DNA of 64,000 nucleotides from Oreohelix idahoensis (Eukaryota > Mollusca > Gastropoda > Stylommatophora > Oreohelicidae): the NCBI GenBank assembly GCA_024509875.1, contig JAMPIV010004262.1, forward strand, positions 1-64,000, in the 5' to 3' direction. The first letter of the stretch is position 1; every line of letters begins with the position of its first letter. The notes under the pieces are model-generated. The model ran no database searches and was not told the origin of the DNA. It saw only the letters and a list, made by a program, of their open reading frames with translations. The translations under genes were made by a program, and so were the position numbers. Below are positions 51,116 through 62,900 of the stretch, in pieces.

Positions 51116-52052
51116 TAAGAGGGGAATTAAATTGTTTTAATAACAGGAACTGAGAACATCTCCAATACTAGGTCCAATAAAGACAAACTATTGAAGTCAT
51201 GATGACAAATACCAACAGAGCTTGAACAAAACAAAACCAGTATTACCTCATATTACTACTACACAACTGACACACATAGGATACTTTTAATAATATATGT
51301 CATTACAATATTCTTATTGATAAATTCTGTACATATAACTTGTAAGTAAAATTGATTGTGATTCCTGGTTCCCTTTGTATTTGAATCAGGACACATACCC
51401 TAGACACATAACGTAGTCATCACACTATTCCAGAATAATTCTGACTGAGGTATACATATGTGGCAGCAAGTAAGGTTATATATCATACACTACTCTTATT
51501 AGATATATACACCTTCACAGCTGATCTCAGTCAGTACACTAAGACCCCTATACATATTTATAACATCCCACTTCACCACACTCGTCAAACATTGTTTTGC
51601 CCGACATCAAAAGACATCGTCCCGCTAACGGAGTTTCTTTCGAAATAGCTTGCGTTCTCGAGATGAAATGCAAAACCGGCGTCAGAGTTCCCCTGTATCT
51701 GAAGATCAAAGGGTTAGGTGTTTATCCCACCTGCGATCAGTCCGATGTCCGGTGATTGGCAGATCAACTCGCGTGAGAAACTAAGTAAACAAATCAGGGC
51801 TCGCTGCCTGTTATGCTGGCAGGTCACGGAAATTGGTAAATGTCTGTTTGTTTACATGTCAAGAAAAAAGGGCGTGGATTAGATATGAGTAATGCAGTCA
51901 GAAAATTAATATAAGACAAACATAAAGGTATGTTATCAGGCACTCGTATGAGTCAGAAAATTGCGTGGTCTGGCTTAGTAAATGGTAGACACTAAATGGG
52001 AAAGCAAAGGCTGTCAGATTACTGTATCAATATTTAAGTTCCACGTCACAGA

Positions 52053-52185
52053 GATGTGGGTTTGTGTGTTTGATTGGCTGTATGTGTGAGATGTTGGTTT
52101 GTGTGTTTGATTGGCTGTATGTGGGTTTGTGTGATTGATTGTTTGTATGTGTGAGATGTGGGTTTGTGTGTTTGATCGTCTGTGC
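52053..52185. repeat. Minisatellite, locus 2
   Basis: About three to four imperfect units with core GTGGGTTTGTGTGTTTGATT followed by GGCTGTATGTGTGAGAT. It is the same motif as at loci 1 and 3. Confidence 0.85.
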
Positions 52186-52869
52186 GACACCTTTTGAACA
52201 GACATAAATGGCATAATCGTTTCCTGTCCGACTTTCTCAAAGACATTACTTTATATGAAAGTAATAATTTGTTACATCTGACACACATTGTCGTATGAGT
52301 TTACCGATGTATTGGTGAGGTTGCTGCCAGGAAATCGGATGTTTTATTACCATATATGGGGGATGTCGCTTCTGCATCATGCACAGAATTGTCCATGTCG
52401 GAAATAATTTTAAATTTCCCCACACGACACGCATGTTTGAAAACGATTGGCGCTTTTGCTTAGCATCGTAACAAGCAAATTCGGGTGCAGACTTGCAATA
52501 TAATATGAAAAGTTTTGCAAGTCTAGTTCACTGTGAGAACTCGCTTGCCAAGACTACAACCAGACCTTGCCAGATGTTAGAATTCAGAACTCAATTTATC
52601 AGGCCGGACTTTTATTGGAGTATTTTGGAAGGACGTACACAGCCCAGGAAAACTCTACCATTTTAATAAGGAATCGGAATCTGAGGAAACTGAAACATAC
52701 GGAGTCATAGAGGGAATTAGCTTATAAAAGTAACGACACCAAGAGGACGTGTAAAAAGGCGTCTGCTAGGGCCTTAACTTTATTCATCTGAGCAAAAAGT
52801 CTATGAGCCAGGATTGGCGTAAGTTGTGCATTTTACATTTTATATTTTTTTCATTACTAACATGTGAAC

Positions 52870-53692
52870 TTCTTCTTCTTTGATCCATAACCGCCAACCG
52901 TCAAAGCAGTCAGCAGCCATCACGTCTGGTGGCGTCCTGTAGGGCAGCAACAAATTGATTCCACCTTGCTCGGTTGGCGGCCATCCTTCGTACAGTGCCC
53001 CAACTCTGGTTCATTCTTTGCATCTCGGCTTCCACAATTCTCCGCCAAGTTGTTTTTGGTCGGCCTCTCTTTCGTTTTTCTTCAGGGGTCCAAAGCATAG
53101 CTGTTCTTGTGATGGTATCAGAGTCCCTTCTGAGGACGTGGCCAACCCAACTCCAGCATCTGCCAGCTGTGATGGTGTGCATGTCCTCCTGGATACTCCG
53201 AATAAGTAGTTCTTGTTTGCTGATGGTGTTTGGCCAAAATATTCGGAGAATTTTCCTTAGGCAGATTGTGTGGAAGAAGGAAAGTTTCGACATTTCCTTC
53301 TCTGTTAAACATTCCGCACCATAGAGAAGCACAGAAAGTACACAGCTCTCATACAGTCTTAATTTGGTGTTTGTGCTGTACTGGGAAGACTTCCAAATGT
53401 TATTGAGAATAGCAAAGGCTGTTCTCGCTTTATTCATTCTGTTGTTAATGTCCTTGCTTGTTCCGCCGTCAGGTGTTACTATGCATCCTACGTAAGTAAA
53501 TGTGTCTGTCTGTTCTAACTTCTGGTTCCTTACTGTCTTCTTCAGATTGATGTTCAGGCCAACCTGCTGGCCATACTTATTTAGTCTATTGGTTTTGTCT
53601 TGAGTGTGTTGATGTGAATGCGCGAGTAGTGCAATGTCATCTGCATATTCCAGTTCTTCCAATGTAGAAAATGTTCTCCATCTAATTCCTGT
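52870..53692 (-). pseudogene. LINE family B copy 2, RT C-terminal part
   Basis: A 250-codon minus-strand frame (52910-53662) starts inside the RT at LEYADDIALLAHSHQH. It continues through DINNRMNKARTAF, LYESCVLSVLLYGAE and WVGHVLRRD to the C-terminal GRPKTTWRRIVEAEMQR. The 3' end at 52870 carries a short (GAA)n-type tail, typical of RTE-like LINEs. The 5' part, including the endonuclease, is absent. The frame is open, but a short internal deletion removes residues present in the other copy (EVMTLNVGNPELIT). Confidence 0.85.
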
Positions 53693-54811
53693 TAGAAAAT
53701 TGCCATGTGAATATTAATATGTGATATTCGCTAGTGGATGTCCAAGCCATTTGAGGCTGACAACCTCAGCGTACAGAATGATGATTTCATGAACCACCAC
53801 TGCAAGGGCTGGTGACTGATTTGTCGCTAGTTTCTTAAAGAGAACTAAAAGCATAAGTATTCCCAAGTTCCAAATGGAGCAGGGAGAGAAAGATGAAAAA
53901 AATGATGTACATTTTAAGTGTAATATTTACATTTTCAAAACACTGTAAATGTCTATGTAAACACATTCACTTTGAAATTATGGACAGTTTCAAACTGTTC
54001 AACAAGTGTAGATATAAATGAAAACATATTCAATTTATATTGTAAGCACTTTTCAATCAGTAGAGATGTGAATGTAAACATATTCTATCTGTACTATAAA
54101 CCTTTTATTTTAAATGTAAAATAAAGATAAAGCTACTCAATTTAAATATAAAGAAAGTTTTCTCTCGAAGGATTAAGCTTAGATCTCATGAAGGGTAAAT
54201 TATGAGGTAGATGGGATGGTGGAATAGAGAGAAGGGGACCCATAACATGTGTTGGAAAACGCAACACTCAGGAGAGCGTTTTGTTTCTATTCTTTTACCA
54301 TAGTTGTTGGTGGTACCAGTGAGGATACTAATCTCCGGAACAAAGTGAGGGTATAAGTGGACTGAAGTATAACTAGTAACCATCATCAGAGGATCTTAGA
54401 AACGCGAAACCAGCTTGGCAGTTACTCCTTGATCCTACTTGGAACGTGCTGCGCCTTTAATCTTAACCATAGACGCGAGAACTCCAGTGACCTATCTGCA
54501 CAGAACCAAACCATCAGCGGGAGCAGAACCTACCATTGGCAGATAAGTGAAACCTATAAGCTGCCACGTGAACTCCTTTATAAACGTACATTCCATCACA
54601 ACAGTGATGACAACTTTCTTTTAAATCTTATTAAATTTTCTAAAACCTTGTTAAAACCTAAATGATTATTAAATCTGTCATTTGTGACTGTGCAAGTTTA
54701 ACTTCGATTTAATCATTTTAAATGTACTGCATGTTTGTCTCAGTCAATTTACTAAATGCACTCTAAACAGAGCTATACCTGAATAATACAAATTCCGCTG
54801 AGTAAATCAGG
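53693..54811. other. Unassigned AT-rich sequence
   Basis: No gene was recognised. Short related phrases (AATGTAAACATATTC) recur around 53940-54100. Confidence 0.45.
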
Positions 54812-55095
54812 GTGGGGGCTTGACGAGCTAAAATTAATAATTGCTTAATTCTTCATAAAAGCCGGCGGACCGATATAAAGTTAACAAATGTCCTGCCAAC
54901 GCAGCATTGTTCTTGACTTCGGAAATATCTTATGAAAACTACCTTGAGATAGAAGCGTCATTATCCTTCTATCTACAACTCTGCGAAGAGTAATCTTGTG
55001 CGAAGGTAGACACCTGTGAAGGCCCATATGAGATATTCTTGAGTTTTGGTCACTATTGTACCACTTCTGCAAAGCAGGGGAGGCAATCCGTGACA
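54812..55095 (+). repeat. Dispersed repeat D, copy 2
   Basis: Matches 33413-33696 in the same orientation. It runs directly into the minisatellite at 55096, as copy 1 runs into GAAC-type repeats. Confidence 0.8.
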
Positions 55096-55495
55096 GTTTG
55101 TATGTTTTATTGGTTTTATGTGAGATATGTGGGTTTGTATGTTTGATTGGCTGAATGAGATGTGGGTTTATTTGTTTGATTGGCTGTATGAGATGTGGGT
55201 TTGTGTGTGTGATTGGTTGTATGTGAGATATGTAGGTTTGTGCGTTTGATTGGTTGAATGTGGGTTTGTGTGTTTGATTGGTTGTATGTGAGATATGTGG
55301 GTTTGTATGATAGACTGGTGTTATGTGAGATATGGGTTTGTGTGTTTGATTGGTTGTATGTGAGATATGTGTTTTTGTGCGTTTGATTGGTTGTATGTGA
55401 GATATGTGGGTTTGTGTGTTTAAGTGGCTGTACTTTACAAATGTGGGTTTGTGTGTTTAAGTGGCTGTATATGACAAATGTAGGTTTATGTGAAT
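55096..55495. repeat. Minisatellite, locus 3
   Basis: About ten imperfect units of roughly 37 bp with cores GTGGGTTTGTGTGTTTGATT and GGTTGTATGTGAGATAT. It is the longest of three loci with this motif. Confidence 0.9.
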
Positions 55496-55542
55496 GGTTG
55501 AATATGTTAGTATGTACTTCACTATTATTACCACTAGCATTA

Positions 55543-56298
55543 TGTGACAGTACGGACTGTTACGTCGGATTTACACTAAGGTGCTGCCACTTAATTATAG
55601 TTCGGGTAAGAATACTTAGCAAGATTTAACACTAAGTATTTGAGCGTGTCTAGTTAGCGTAATAACACTAGTCACAAATCCTATGAGTGATTTAATTAAA
55701 GGTTAAGAAATGACGTCATCGAACTTGGGATAGAATTGCTCAGTAGCTAGGACGGAAGTGATGGTTTGAGAGAAGGGGGTTAAGTGAGTTGGTTTTAGGC
55801 ACGAGACGAGCGAGGCAGTGATTTTGGGGTTTGGACCATCTTGTAAGTTCGATGGCTGTGTGTTATTTCATGGGATGACTGGTTTGTATACCACAGAAGC
55901 ACATGTATTTATGAACTATTATGAAGTTGTCATTGTGTGCAGACACTTAATAAAGGTGTTCATTCATATTTAATCCAGCTTGAACTTATTTCCTGAACGT
56001 CAGTAGGAAGTGTCGTTTGTTTACGTCAGGTAATTGAGAAAAGAATGTTACCATATTTTCGACGATCATGCAGCCTAAAACATAAACATAGTTACGAGAC
56101 TCCAAAAGAACCACCTGGGTTATGTTCCTATTCTGTAATCACCATCTCTGGCAGTCGCCAGTAAAACAACAGATGAACATTGATAAAAGATTCCACCCCA
56201 TTCTCACCCTGTCACACTAGACTTGATTTGTCACCGTGACCAAGCCCGGTCACATCTAACTTGATTTGGTTCCGTTCCCGTCCACTCTCCCGGCCACA
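55543..56298 (+). repeat. Left LTR (756 bp)
   Basis: Begins TGTGACAGTACGG and ends CCGGCCACA. It contains the palindromic CRE-type site TGACGTCA at 55711-55718 and AATAAA at 55949-55954. Both occur at the same offsets (168 and 406) in the right LTR, so they may be promoter and polyadenylation signals. Confidence 0.9.
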
Positions 56299-56341
56299 TA
56301 ACTTGATTTTGTGCCCGTGACCAGCTCGTAACTGTTTTTTT

Positions 56342-57793
56342 ATGATGGATTCACCCATTCAACAGCTAGAGCATCAAGTATTTTTGTTGCAAAAGAAAAA
56401 CCATCTACTTCAACAACAATTGTCACAGCAACAAATAGCTGCTGGAAGGGCACACTGGAACAGTCTCAATAAAAGACACTGCCGCATTACAGTGAGAAAC
56501 GTTATCAATGTAATCAAACAAGGAAAGATATTTGAAATAAATAATGTTACCAGTGACCAACAAAGATGTATGGTAACGACAGAAAATGGACTAAGAGCAT
56601 ATATAAAGCCAGTAACACAGTGGAGAAAAACCTTTAACAGGCGTTATCATTCCTGTTCCACCGCTGAGGTTCATATCCCTCTTCCTGAGCTGTACTCACG
56701 TATCCTCTCCTGTGATGCTCGCTTGGCTGAGTTACCCTCCGTTACTCCAGGCCCCTCTCATGCTTCGCCTCTGCATGATATTATTGTACCTCCTATTACT
56801 GCCGCAACTCCTGTCCATACCTCCCTTCCTCCCACTGTTCACCTCTCTTCTAATCCCACTTTTCCTCCCTCTGTTCACCTCTCTTCTAACCCCGCTTTTC
56901 CTCCCTATGTTCACCTCTCTTCTGACCCCGCTTTTCCTCCCTCTGTTCACCTCTCTTCAGACCCCACTTTTCCTCCCTCTGTTCATCTCTCTTCTGACCC
57001 CGCTTTTCCTCCCCCTGGTTATTTTCCTCCGCCTCCCTCCGACCTTGATACAGAACCTGAGTCTGACTTTTCCGATTTTAAACCTTCTCTTCCTCCTTAT
57101 GGTTATTTTCCTCCGCCTCCCTCCGAACTTGATACAGAACATGAGTCTGACTCTTCAGATGTTGAATCTTCTCTTTCTCCTTATGGTTATTTTCCTCCGC
57201 CTCCCTCCGACCTTGATACAGAACATGAGACTGACTCTTCAGATGTTGAATCTTCTCTTTCTCCTTATGGTTATTTTTCTCCGCCTCCCTCCGACCTTGA
57301 TACAGAACATGAGTCTCACTCTTCAGATGTTGAACCTTCTCTTCCTCCTTATGGTTACTTTACTCCACCTCCCTCCGGTTATTTTTCTCCCCCTTCCTCT
57401 GATCTTGACTCTTCCCCCGATTATTCTTCTTTTGATATTGGGCCTGATGTTCCTCTTCCCTCAGCTCGTTTTCTCTTTAGACGTCGTCATCCAAAATTAA
57501 TTTACGATTCTGTTCCCTTTCCTAAGCCCCTTCACCAGCGGGCCGCCCATGTACGAACCCGTTTTCGTCGCTCCCGTGGTTCTATTCATTCTCCTTACCG
57601 TAGTCCCTCTCCTCCGCCTCTCCCTCCCCCTGTCACACCTCCGTCCCGTAGATTGCGTGTTCCCCTCCGTTATCCTCATACCAGTCCGCAGCTTCCACCC
57701 CGACCCTCCCGTTGTGTTCCGTCCACTGCCGTAGTCCATGCCATTGTTCCTACATCCCAACCTACACAGTACGATCCTCGCCTGTTATTGTAA
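56342..57793 (+). CDS. Proline-rich protein of unknown function in the LTR element
   Basis: A 483-codon open frame starts 44 bp after the left LTR. Residues ~5-35 are a Gln/Leu-rich coiled coil (VFLLQKKNHLLQQQLSQQQ). Residues ~36-140 form a possible folded domain, with HCRITVRNVINVIKQGKIF and RAYIKPVTQWRKTF. Residues ~168-232 hold five copies of a 13-residue unit, VHLSS(N/D)P(A/T)FPP. Residues ~233-345 hold four copies of a ~35-residue unit with GYFPPPPSDLDTEHESDSSD. The C-terminus is basic and Pro/Arg/Ser-rich. No membrane segment, zinc knuckle, protease or polymerase motif is visible. It may be a divergent Gag-like or RNA-binding protein, or a captured host gene. The frame has stayed open across repeats while the LTRs diverged ~2%, which hints at recent function. 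Confidence 0.7.
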   Translation: MMDSPIQQLEHQVFLLQKKNHLLQQQLSQQQIAAGRAHWNSLNKRHCRITVRNVINVIKQGKIFEINNVTSDQQRCMVTTENGLRAYIKPVTQWRKTFNRRYHSCSTAEVHIPLPELYSRILSCDARLAELPSVTPGPSHASPLHDIIVPPITAATPVHTSLPPTVHLSSNPTFPPSVHLSSNPAFPPYVHLSSDPAFPPSVHLSSDPTFPPSVHLSSDPAFPPPGYFPPPPSDLDTEPESDFSDFKPSLPPYGYFPPPPSELDTEHESDSSDVESSLSPYGYFPPPPSDLDTEHETDSSDVESSLSPYGYFSPPPSDLDTEHESHSSDVEPSLPPYGYFTPPPSGYFSPPSSDLDSSPDYSSFDIGPDVPLPSARFLFRRRHPKLIYDSVPFPKPLHQRAAHVRTRFRRSRGSIHSPYRSPSPPPLPPPVTPPSRRLRVPLRYPHTSPQLPPRPSRCVPSTAVVHAIVPTSQPTQYDPRLLL

Positions 57794-59305
57794 GCCATTA
57801 AAAGATTGGAAGCAATGAACATTTTTGCAAAGATGTTTACAAATTGAACTGCACTTACCTCCAGATGCCGTCTCCGGTCAGGTTGACATTTCCTGCCCTG
57901 CTATTATTTTTAGCATGAAGTCGACCCTGCTTCTCGTGTCTTCCGATGCAGGTCTCCTACACAATACCCCTCCTGCTGAATTGCTTGATCCTGATGCTAC
58001 CTTGAAGTCCAATCGTTACGCATCCTTGAACATCTGGGTTACACACTTTACGCACATTTCCAGTTCAGATAGGAAAGTCCAACAGCCGTTATTTATGGAG
58101 AGCTGTTACATTTTCGTCCGCAAGAAAGACATTGCCGAATCTGCCAGTACATGAACATTTCCCTCACGACATCCTTTCGACCACTGCTGATGGAGATCCA
58201 CGAACTCAGACGATCTCTGCAGTCCTGATATATTGTAGTTGATGCAGTTCCCTTTTACACATGTTAGCGTCATTATGTCACATTATTTTTGACTGATGTA
58301 ATATTTGACCATCTTGTATGCCCCTATGATTTTTTTTTTGTTTTTTTGTTGTTGTGTGTTTTCTTTTTGCCATGTTTCTGACGTAAGATTTTACCCAAAT
58401 TTTTTAAGGTTTACATCGTTCTGTTGTACCAAATAAAAGTGATTAACTAATGTACATCTTCACCCGCCATTAATGTTGGCATCATTCACGATTCATTATG
58501 ATGATGACACCATATTGCATTATGATTGTTTGAATTTTCGGTTATTGTTACACCGACACTTATACATGTGATTTAAGTATTTGCCAATTTATATACTCTA
58601 TACCATTGTCATTGATTACCATGTTTCCATTCCATTCATTGTTTCCGGTTATTGTTACACCGGCAAAGTCATTTTTTAAATGAGACTTACCCATTTTGCC
58701 CATACTTTGCCACCAAGTTTTGTGGTTCTATTTCCGTTTCCTCCATTCATATGTTTTTTTTTCATCACCCACTTCAGTGAAGTGTAGGGTAACAGCCATT
58801 TTGGGCATCCGCTATATTTTATGTGCACCCGCCATATTTTTTTTGCCAGTTTTTTTTTTCCTTGCGACGTTAACTCGCTTGTCATGTTATTTTATGTTTT
58901 ATGATTCGCACAAGTGTGAGAGATATTGATGACTATAAACCCATAAAGCGTTTTGTTAGTTCGTTGATGATTGTTAGTTACTGTTCTATTTTGCCCATAT
59001 ATTTTTTTTGCCACTTATCAGTACTATTTGTAGCTACCATAACCTCCATAGTTTTTTTCTTCCTATGTGTCCCTCGTTTATGTTATGTCCATCAGTCCCT
59101 ACCCCTTCATAATCTATTTTTTTGGGTGAAATGTTAATGGTGTTATTTCATCCATCATTCCCATCTATTGTTTATTGTAGTCCTTCAGACATGATTTATG
59201 GTGGGATACATGAATCACAATAATTTTTTTTAGAGTTAGTAAATTTTTTTTTTCTAGGGAATAAAGTGTCTCCCTACGGGATACACTTTAGTGGCCCCAG
59301 GCGTA
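57794..59305 (+). other. 3' internal region of the LTR element, non-coding
   Basis: No family motif was found in its short frames. GGTTATTGTTACACCG occurs twice (near 58540 and 58645), and CCGCCAT with T-runs recurs near 58440-58840. A hairpin-forming AAAGTGTCTCCCTACGGG segment precedes the right LTR. Confidence 0.55.
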
Positions 59306-59937
59306 TGTGACAGTACGGACTGTTACGTCGGATTTACACTAAGGTGCTGCCACTTAATTATAGTTAGGGTAAGAATACTTAGCAAGATTTAACACTAAGT
59401 ATTTCAGCGTGTCTAGTTAGCGTAATAACACTAGTCACAAATCCTATGAGTGATTTAATTAAAGGTTAAGAAATGACGTCATCGAACTTGGGGTAGAATT
59501 GCTCAGTAGCTAGGACGGAAGTGATGGTTTGAGAGAAGGGAGTTAAGTGAGTTGGTTTTAGGCACGAGACGAGCGAGGCAGTGATTTTGGGGTTTGGACC
59601 ATCTTGTAAGTTCGATGGCTGTGTGTTATTTCATGGGATGACTGGTTTGTATACCACAGAAGCACATGTATTTATGAACTATTATGAAGTTGTCAGAGTG
59701 TGCAGACACTTAATAAAGGTGTTCATTCATATTTAATCCAGCTTGAACTTATTTCCTGAACGTCAGTAGGAAGTGTCGTTTGTTTACATCAGGTAATTGA
59801 GAAAAGAATGTTACCATATTTTCGACGATCATGCAGCCTAAAACATAAACACAGTTACGAGACTCCAAAAGAATCACCCGGGTTATGTTCCTATTCTCTA
59901 ATCACCATTTCTGGCAGTCGCCACTAAAACAACAGAT
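59306..59937 (+). repeat. Right LTR, first part (632 bp)
   Basis: Starts TGTGACAGTACGG and continues in step with the left LTR until AAAACAACAGAT at 59926-59937, which is repeated after the LINE. TGACGTCA lies at 59474-59481 and AATAAA at 59712-59717. Confidence 0.92.
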
Positions 59938-62900
59938 TCATTTCATTCATAACCCTCCACTCCCAAAGGAGCATAGGCCTTCAACAAACACATGCCAAGT
60001 CCTCCTGTCACGTGCCATCATCTCAAGTTCTTTCCATGTTCTCCTCATCATTTTCACCTCTGTTTCCAACTCTCTTCTCCACGTACTTCTTGGTCTTCCT
60101 CTGCCTCTCTTGCCCTGGGGGTTCCAGAACAAGGACTGCCTTGTAATGCTATCAACAGGTTTCCTCAGTGTGTGTCCTATCCATCGCCATCGTCTTCTTC
60201 TCATCTCTTGTTCCACTGGCACTTGTCCAGTTCTTGTCATCAGTTCCACATTGGTAACCTTGTCATACCATTTTAATCCCTCTATTCTACGCAAGCACCC
60301 ATTTATGAAAGTCTGTAGCTTTTTGGTTGTTGTCTTTGTTGTTCTCCATGTCTCCGAGCCATACAATAGGACTGACTTCACATTTGAGTTGAAGATTCTT
60401 ATTTTCGTGTTGGATCCTATTTCTCTTGATCTCCATATATTTCCCAATGCAATGAAAGCTCCTCTTGCTTTTTGTATTCTTATTTTGATATCGCTGTCTG
60501 TCCCTCCAACTTTGTCTATATTACTGCCAAGATATGTGTATGATTCTACATCTTGTATTGGCGTTTCTTCAAGTTCAACCCTGTTTTCATTACCTGCATT
60601 TATTCTCATTATTTTTGTCTTTTCCCTGTGTATTTTCAGACCCAATTGCTGTGACCTCTCATCGAGTGTTTTCAATTTGTCCTGCATCTGATTACGGTTA
60701 TGGGACAGGAGAGCCAAATCATCAGCAAAATCCAGATCATCCAACTGCTTAGTCAGAGTCCACTGGATTCCATTTCTGTTGTGTGTTGTCGATGATCTCA
60801 TAACCCAATCTATTGCCAGCAAGAAAAGAAATGGAGACAAGAGGCATCCCTGTCGCACTCCTGTTCTTATCCCAAATGGTTCTGTAAGCTGTCCTTCATG
60901 AAGAACTCTGCACGTCATGTCTTCATAGGTTTTCTTTATTAAATTAATGATTTTCAGGGGAACTCCATAATGCCTCATCAATTTCCAAAGTGATTCTCTG
61001 TCCACACTGTCAAATGCTTTTTCGTAGTCCACAAATCCGATGTATAGTGGTGAATTCCATTCCAGACTTTGTTCAACTATTATTCTCAAAGTGGCTATCT
61101 GGTCTGTACATGATCTGTTTTGTCGAAAACCTGCTTGTTCATCTCTCAATTTCTTGTCTATGGACTCCTTTAATCTCTCAAGGATAATCCTGTTCAATAC
61201 CTTTCCTGGCACTGATAGTAACATTATTCCTCTATAATTTGTGCACTCTTGTAGATTTCCCTTCTTAGGCAACTTAACCAGATATCCTTCCTTCCATTCT
61301 GCTGGTATCTCTTCTTTTTCCCAGACTTTACCAAGTAATTTATATAACATCTCTGTAGCCGTGTCGATATCTGCTTTGATGGCCTCTGCTGGAATGCTAT
61401 CAGGTCCAGACGCTTTTCCATCTCTTAGAAGCTTTATGGCTTTCTTTATTTCTTCCTTCGTTGGTCTTTCACCGTTAATTTGTAGCTCTTCTTCTGCTGG
61501 CTGGATGTCCGGCGGGTTTTGTGGAGCTGGTCTATTGAGAAGGTCCCCAAAATATTCTGTCCACCTCTTCATTTGCTCTTGTATATTGCTGAGCAGTTTC
61601 CCATTCTTATCTTTTATGAGGCAACTTGTTTGCTTGTATTTCCCTGTTAACTTCTTTGTGCTGCTATACAGTTCTCTCATATTTCCTTTGGCTGCAGCAT
61701 CTTCTGCCTCTCTTGCCAACTCCTCAATATACTTCCTCTTGTCTCTTTTGATACTTCTTTTTACTTCTTTGTTTGCTTCTGTGTACACTTCTTGAGCCTT
61801 GGCTTTGGAACTTCTGGTTTTGCTTGTGTTTAACTCTGCTTTCTTGTTTTTTCTATCTTTTATCTTATTGATGGTTTCTGTTGTTATCCATGCTTTTTGT
61901 TGTCTTTCCCTTTTCCCCAGTATTTCTTCACATGTCTCCTTCCATACCGTTTTGACCTGCTGCCAATAGTCTTCTGTATTCTCTACATCTTCCAACTGTT
62001 GGAGCACTTGGAATTTGTTGGATACTGTGACCGCAAATTTGTCTCTTGTTTCTTGATTTCTTAGCTGTCCTACATTAAACTGTTGTCTATAATTTTGCAT
62101 TGTTGCATATCTCTTGAGTTTCATTTTTACTTTGGCTATCAGAAGATGGTGATCTGATGCCACATCTGCTCCTCTATATACCTTTACATCCTGCAATGAT
62201 GATCTAAACTTCTTCTTTATGCATATATGATCGATCTGATTTTCTGTTCTATGGTCTGGTGATATCCATGTTGCCTTGTGTATTCTCTTATGTGGAAACA
62301 TGCTTCCTCCTATAGCCAGTTGATTTGAAGCACAGAAGTTTGCGAATAGTTCTCCATTTTCATTCATTACTCCTAGCCCATGTTTTCCCATGACTTCTTC
62401 AAATCCAGTATTGACTGTACCTATCTTTGCATTCATGTCACCCATCAAAATTGTGATGTCTCTTCTTTTTACTTTATCCATAATTTCCTGTAGTTTAGTA
62501 TAAAATGCTTCTTTCACAGACTCTTCTTTGTCATTAGTTGGTGCATAACATTGGATGACATTGACATGAATTTTCTTTTTAGCTGTTTTGAAAATAGCTG
62601 TTATTATTCTGGGTCCCACAGCTTCCCATTCAATGAGTGCTTTCTGTGCTTCTTTAGATAACATAAGAGCTACCCCTTCACTGTGGTGTGAACTTTCGCC
62701 TTCGTGTCCTGAGGACAGCACCAACTCACCTGTGATGAGTTTCTTCCTGTCTACCCCCTTCCACTTTGTTTCACACATTCCCAGAACCTCGATTTTGTAT
62801 TCCCTCATTTCTGCTGCTACTTGTGCCACTTTCCCTTGTTCGTTCAATGTCCGAACATTCCAGGTGCCAAATCTGGAAGTTCTCCTAGAAGAAAGAAGGT

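Larger units (their letters stand above)
46546..52869. other. Mostly unassigned sequence
   Basis: Apart from the pieces listed separately (minisatellites, a tRNA-like head, a possible exon), no gene was recognised. Minor features are a direct duplication of about 29 bp near 46813-46870, a short TA run at 48286-48306, and a ~45-bp match on the minus strand near 51905-51945 to the T-rich part of the 22-29 kb array unit. Confidence 0.45.

Noticed and set aside
56712..57500. 262-codon Leu/Pro-rich frame overlapping the proline-rich gene
   Set aside because: A shifted reading of the same tandem repeats. It starts inside the longer frame and has no independent support.
61241..61795. Plus-strand frames inside the LINEs (also 8989-9543 and 59885-60691)
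   Set aside because: Antisense shadows of the conserved LINE coding strand.
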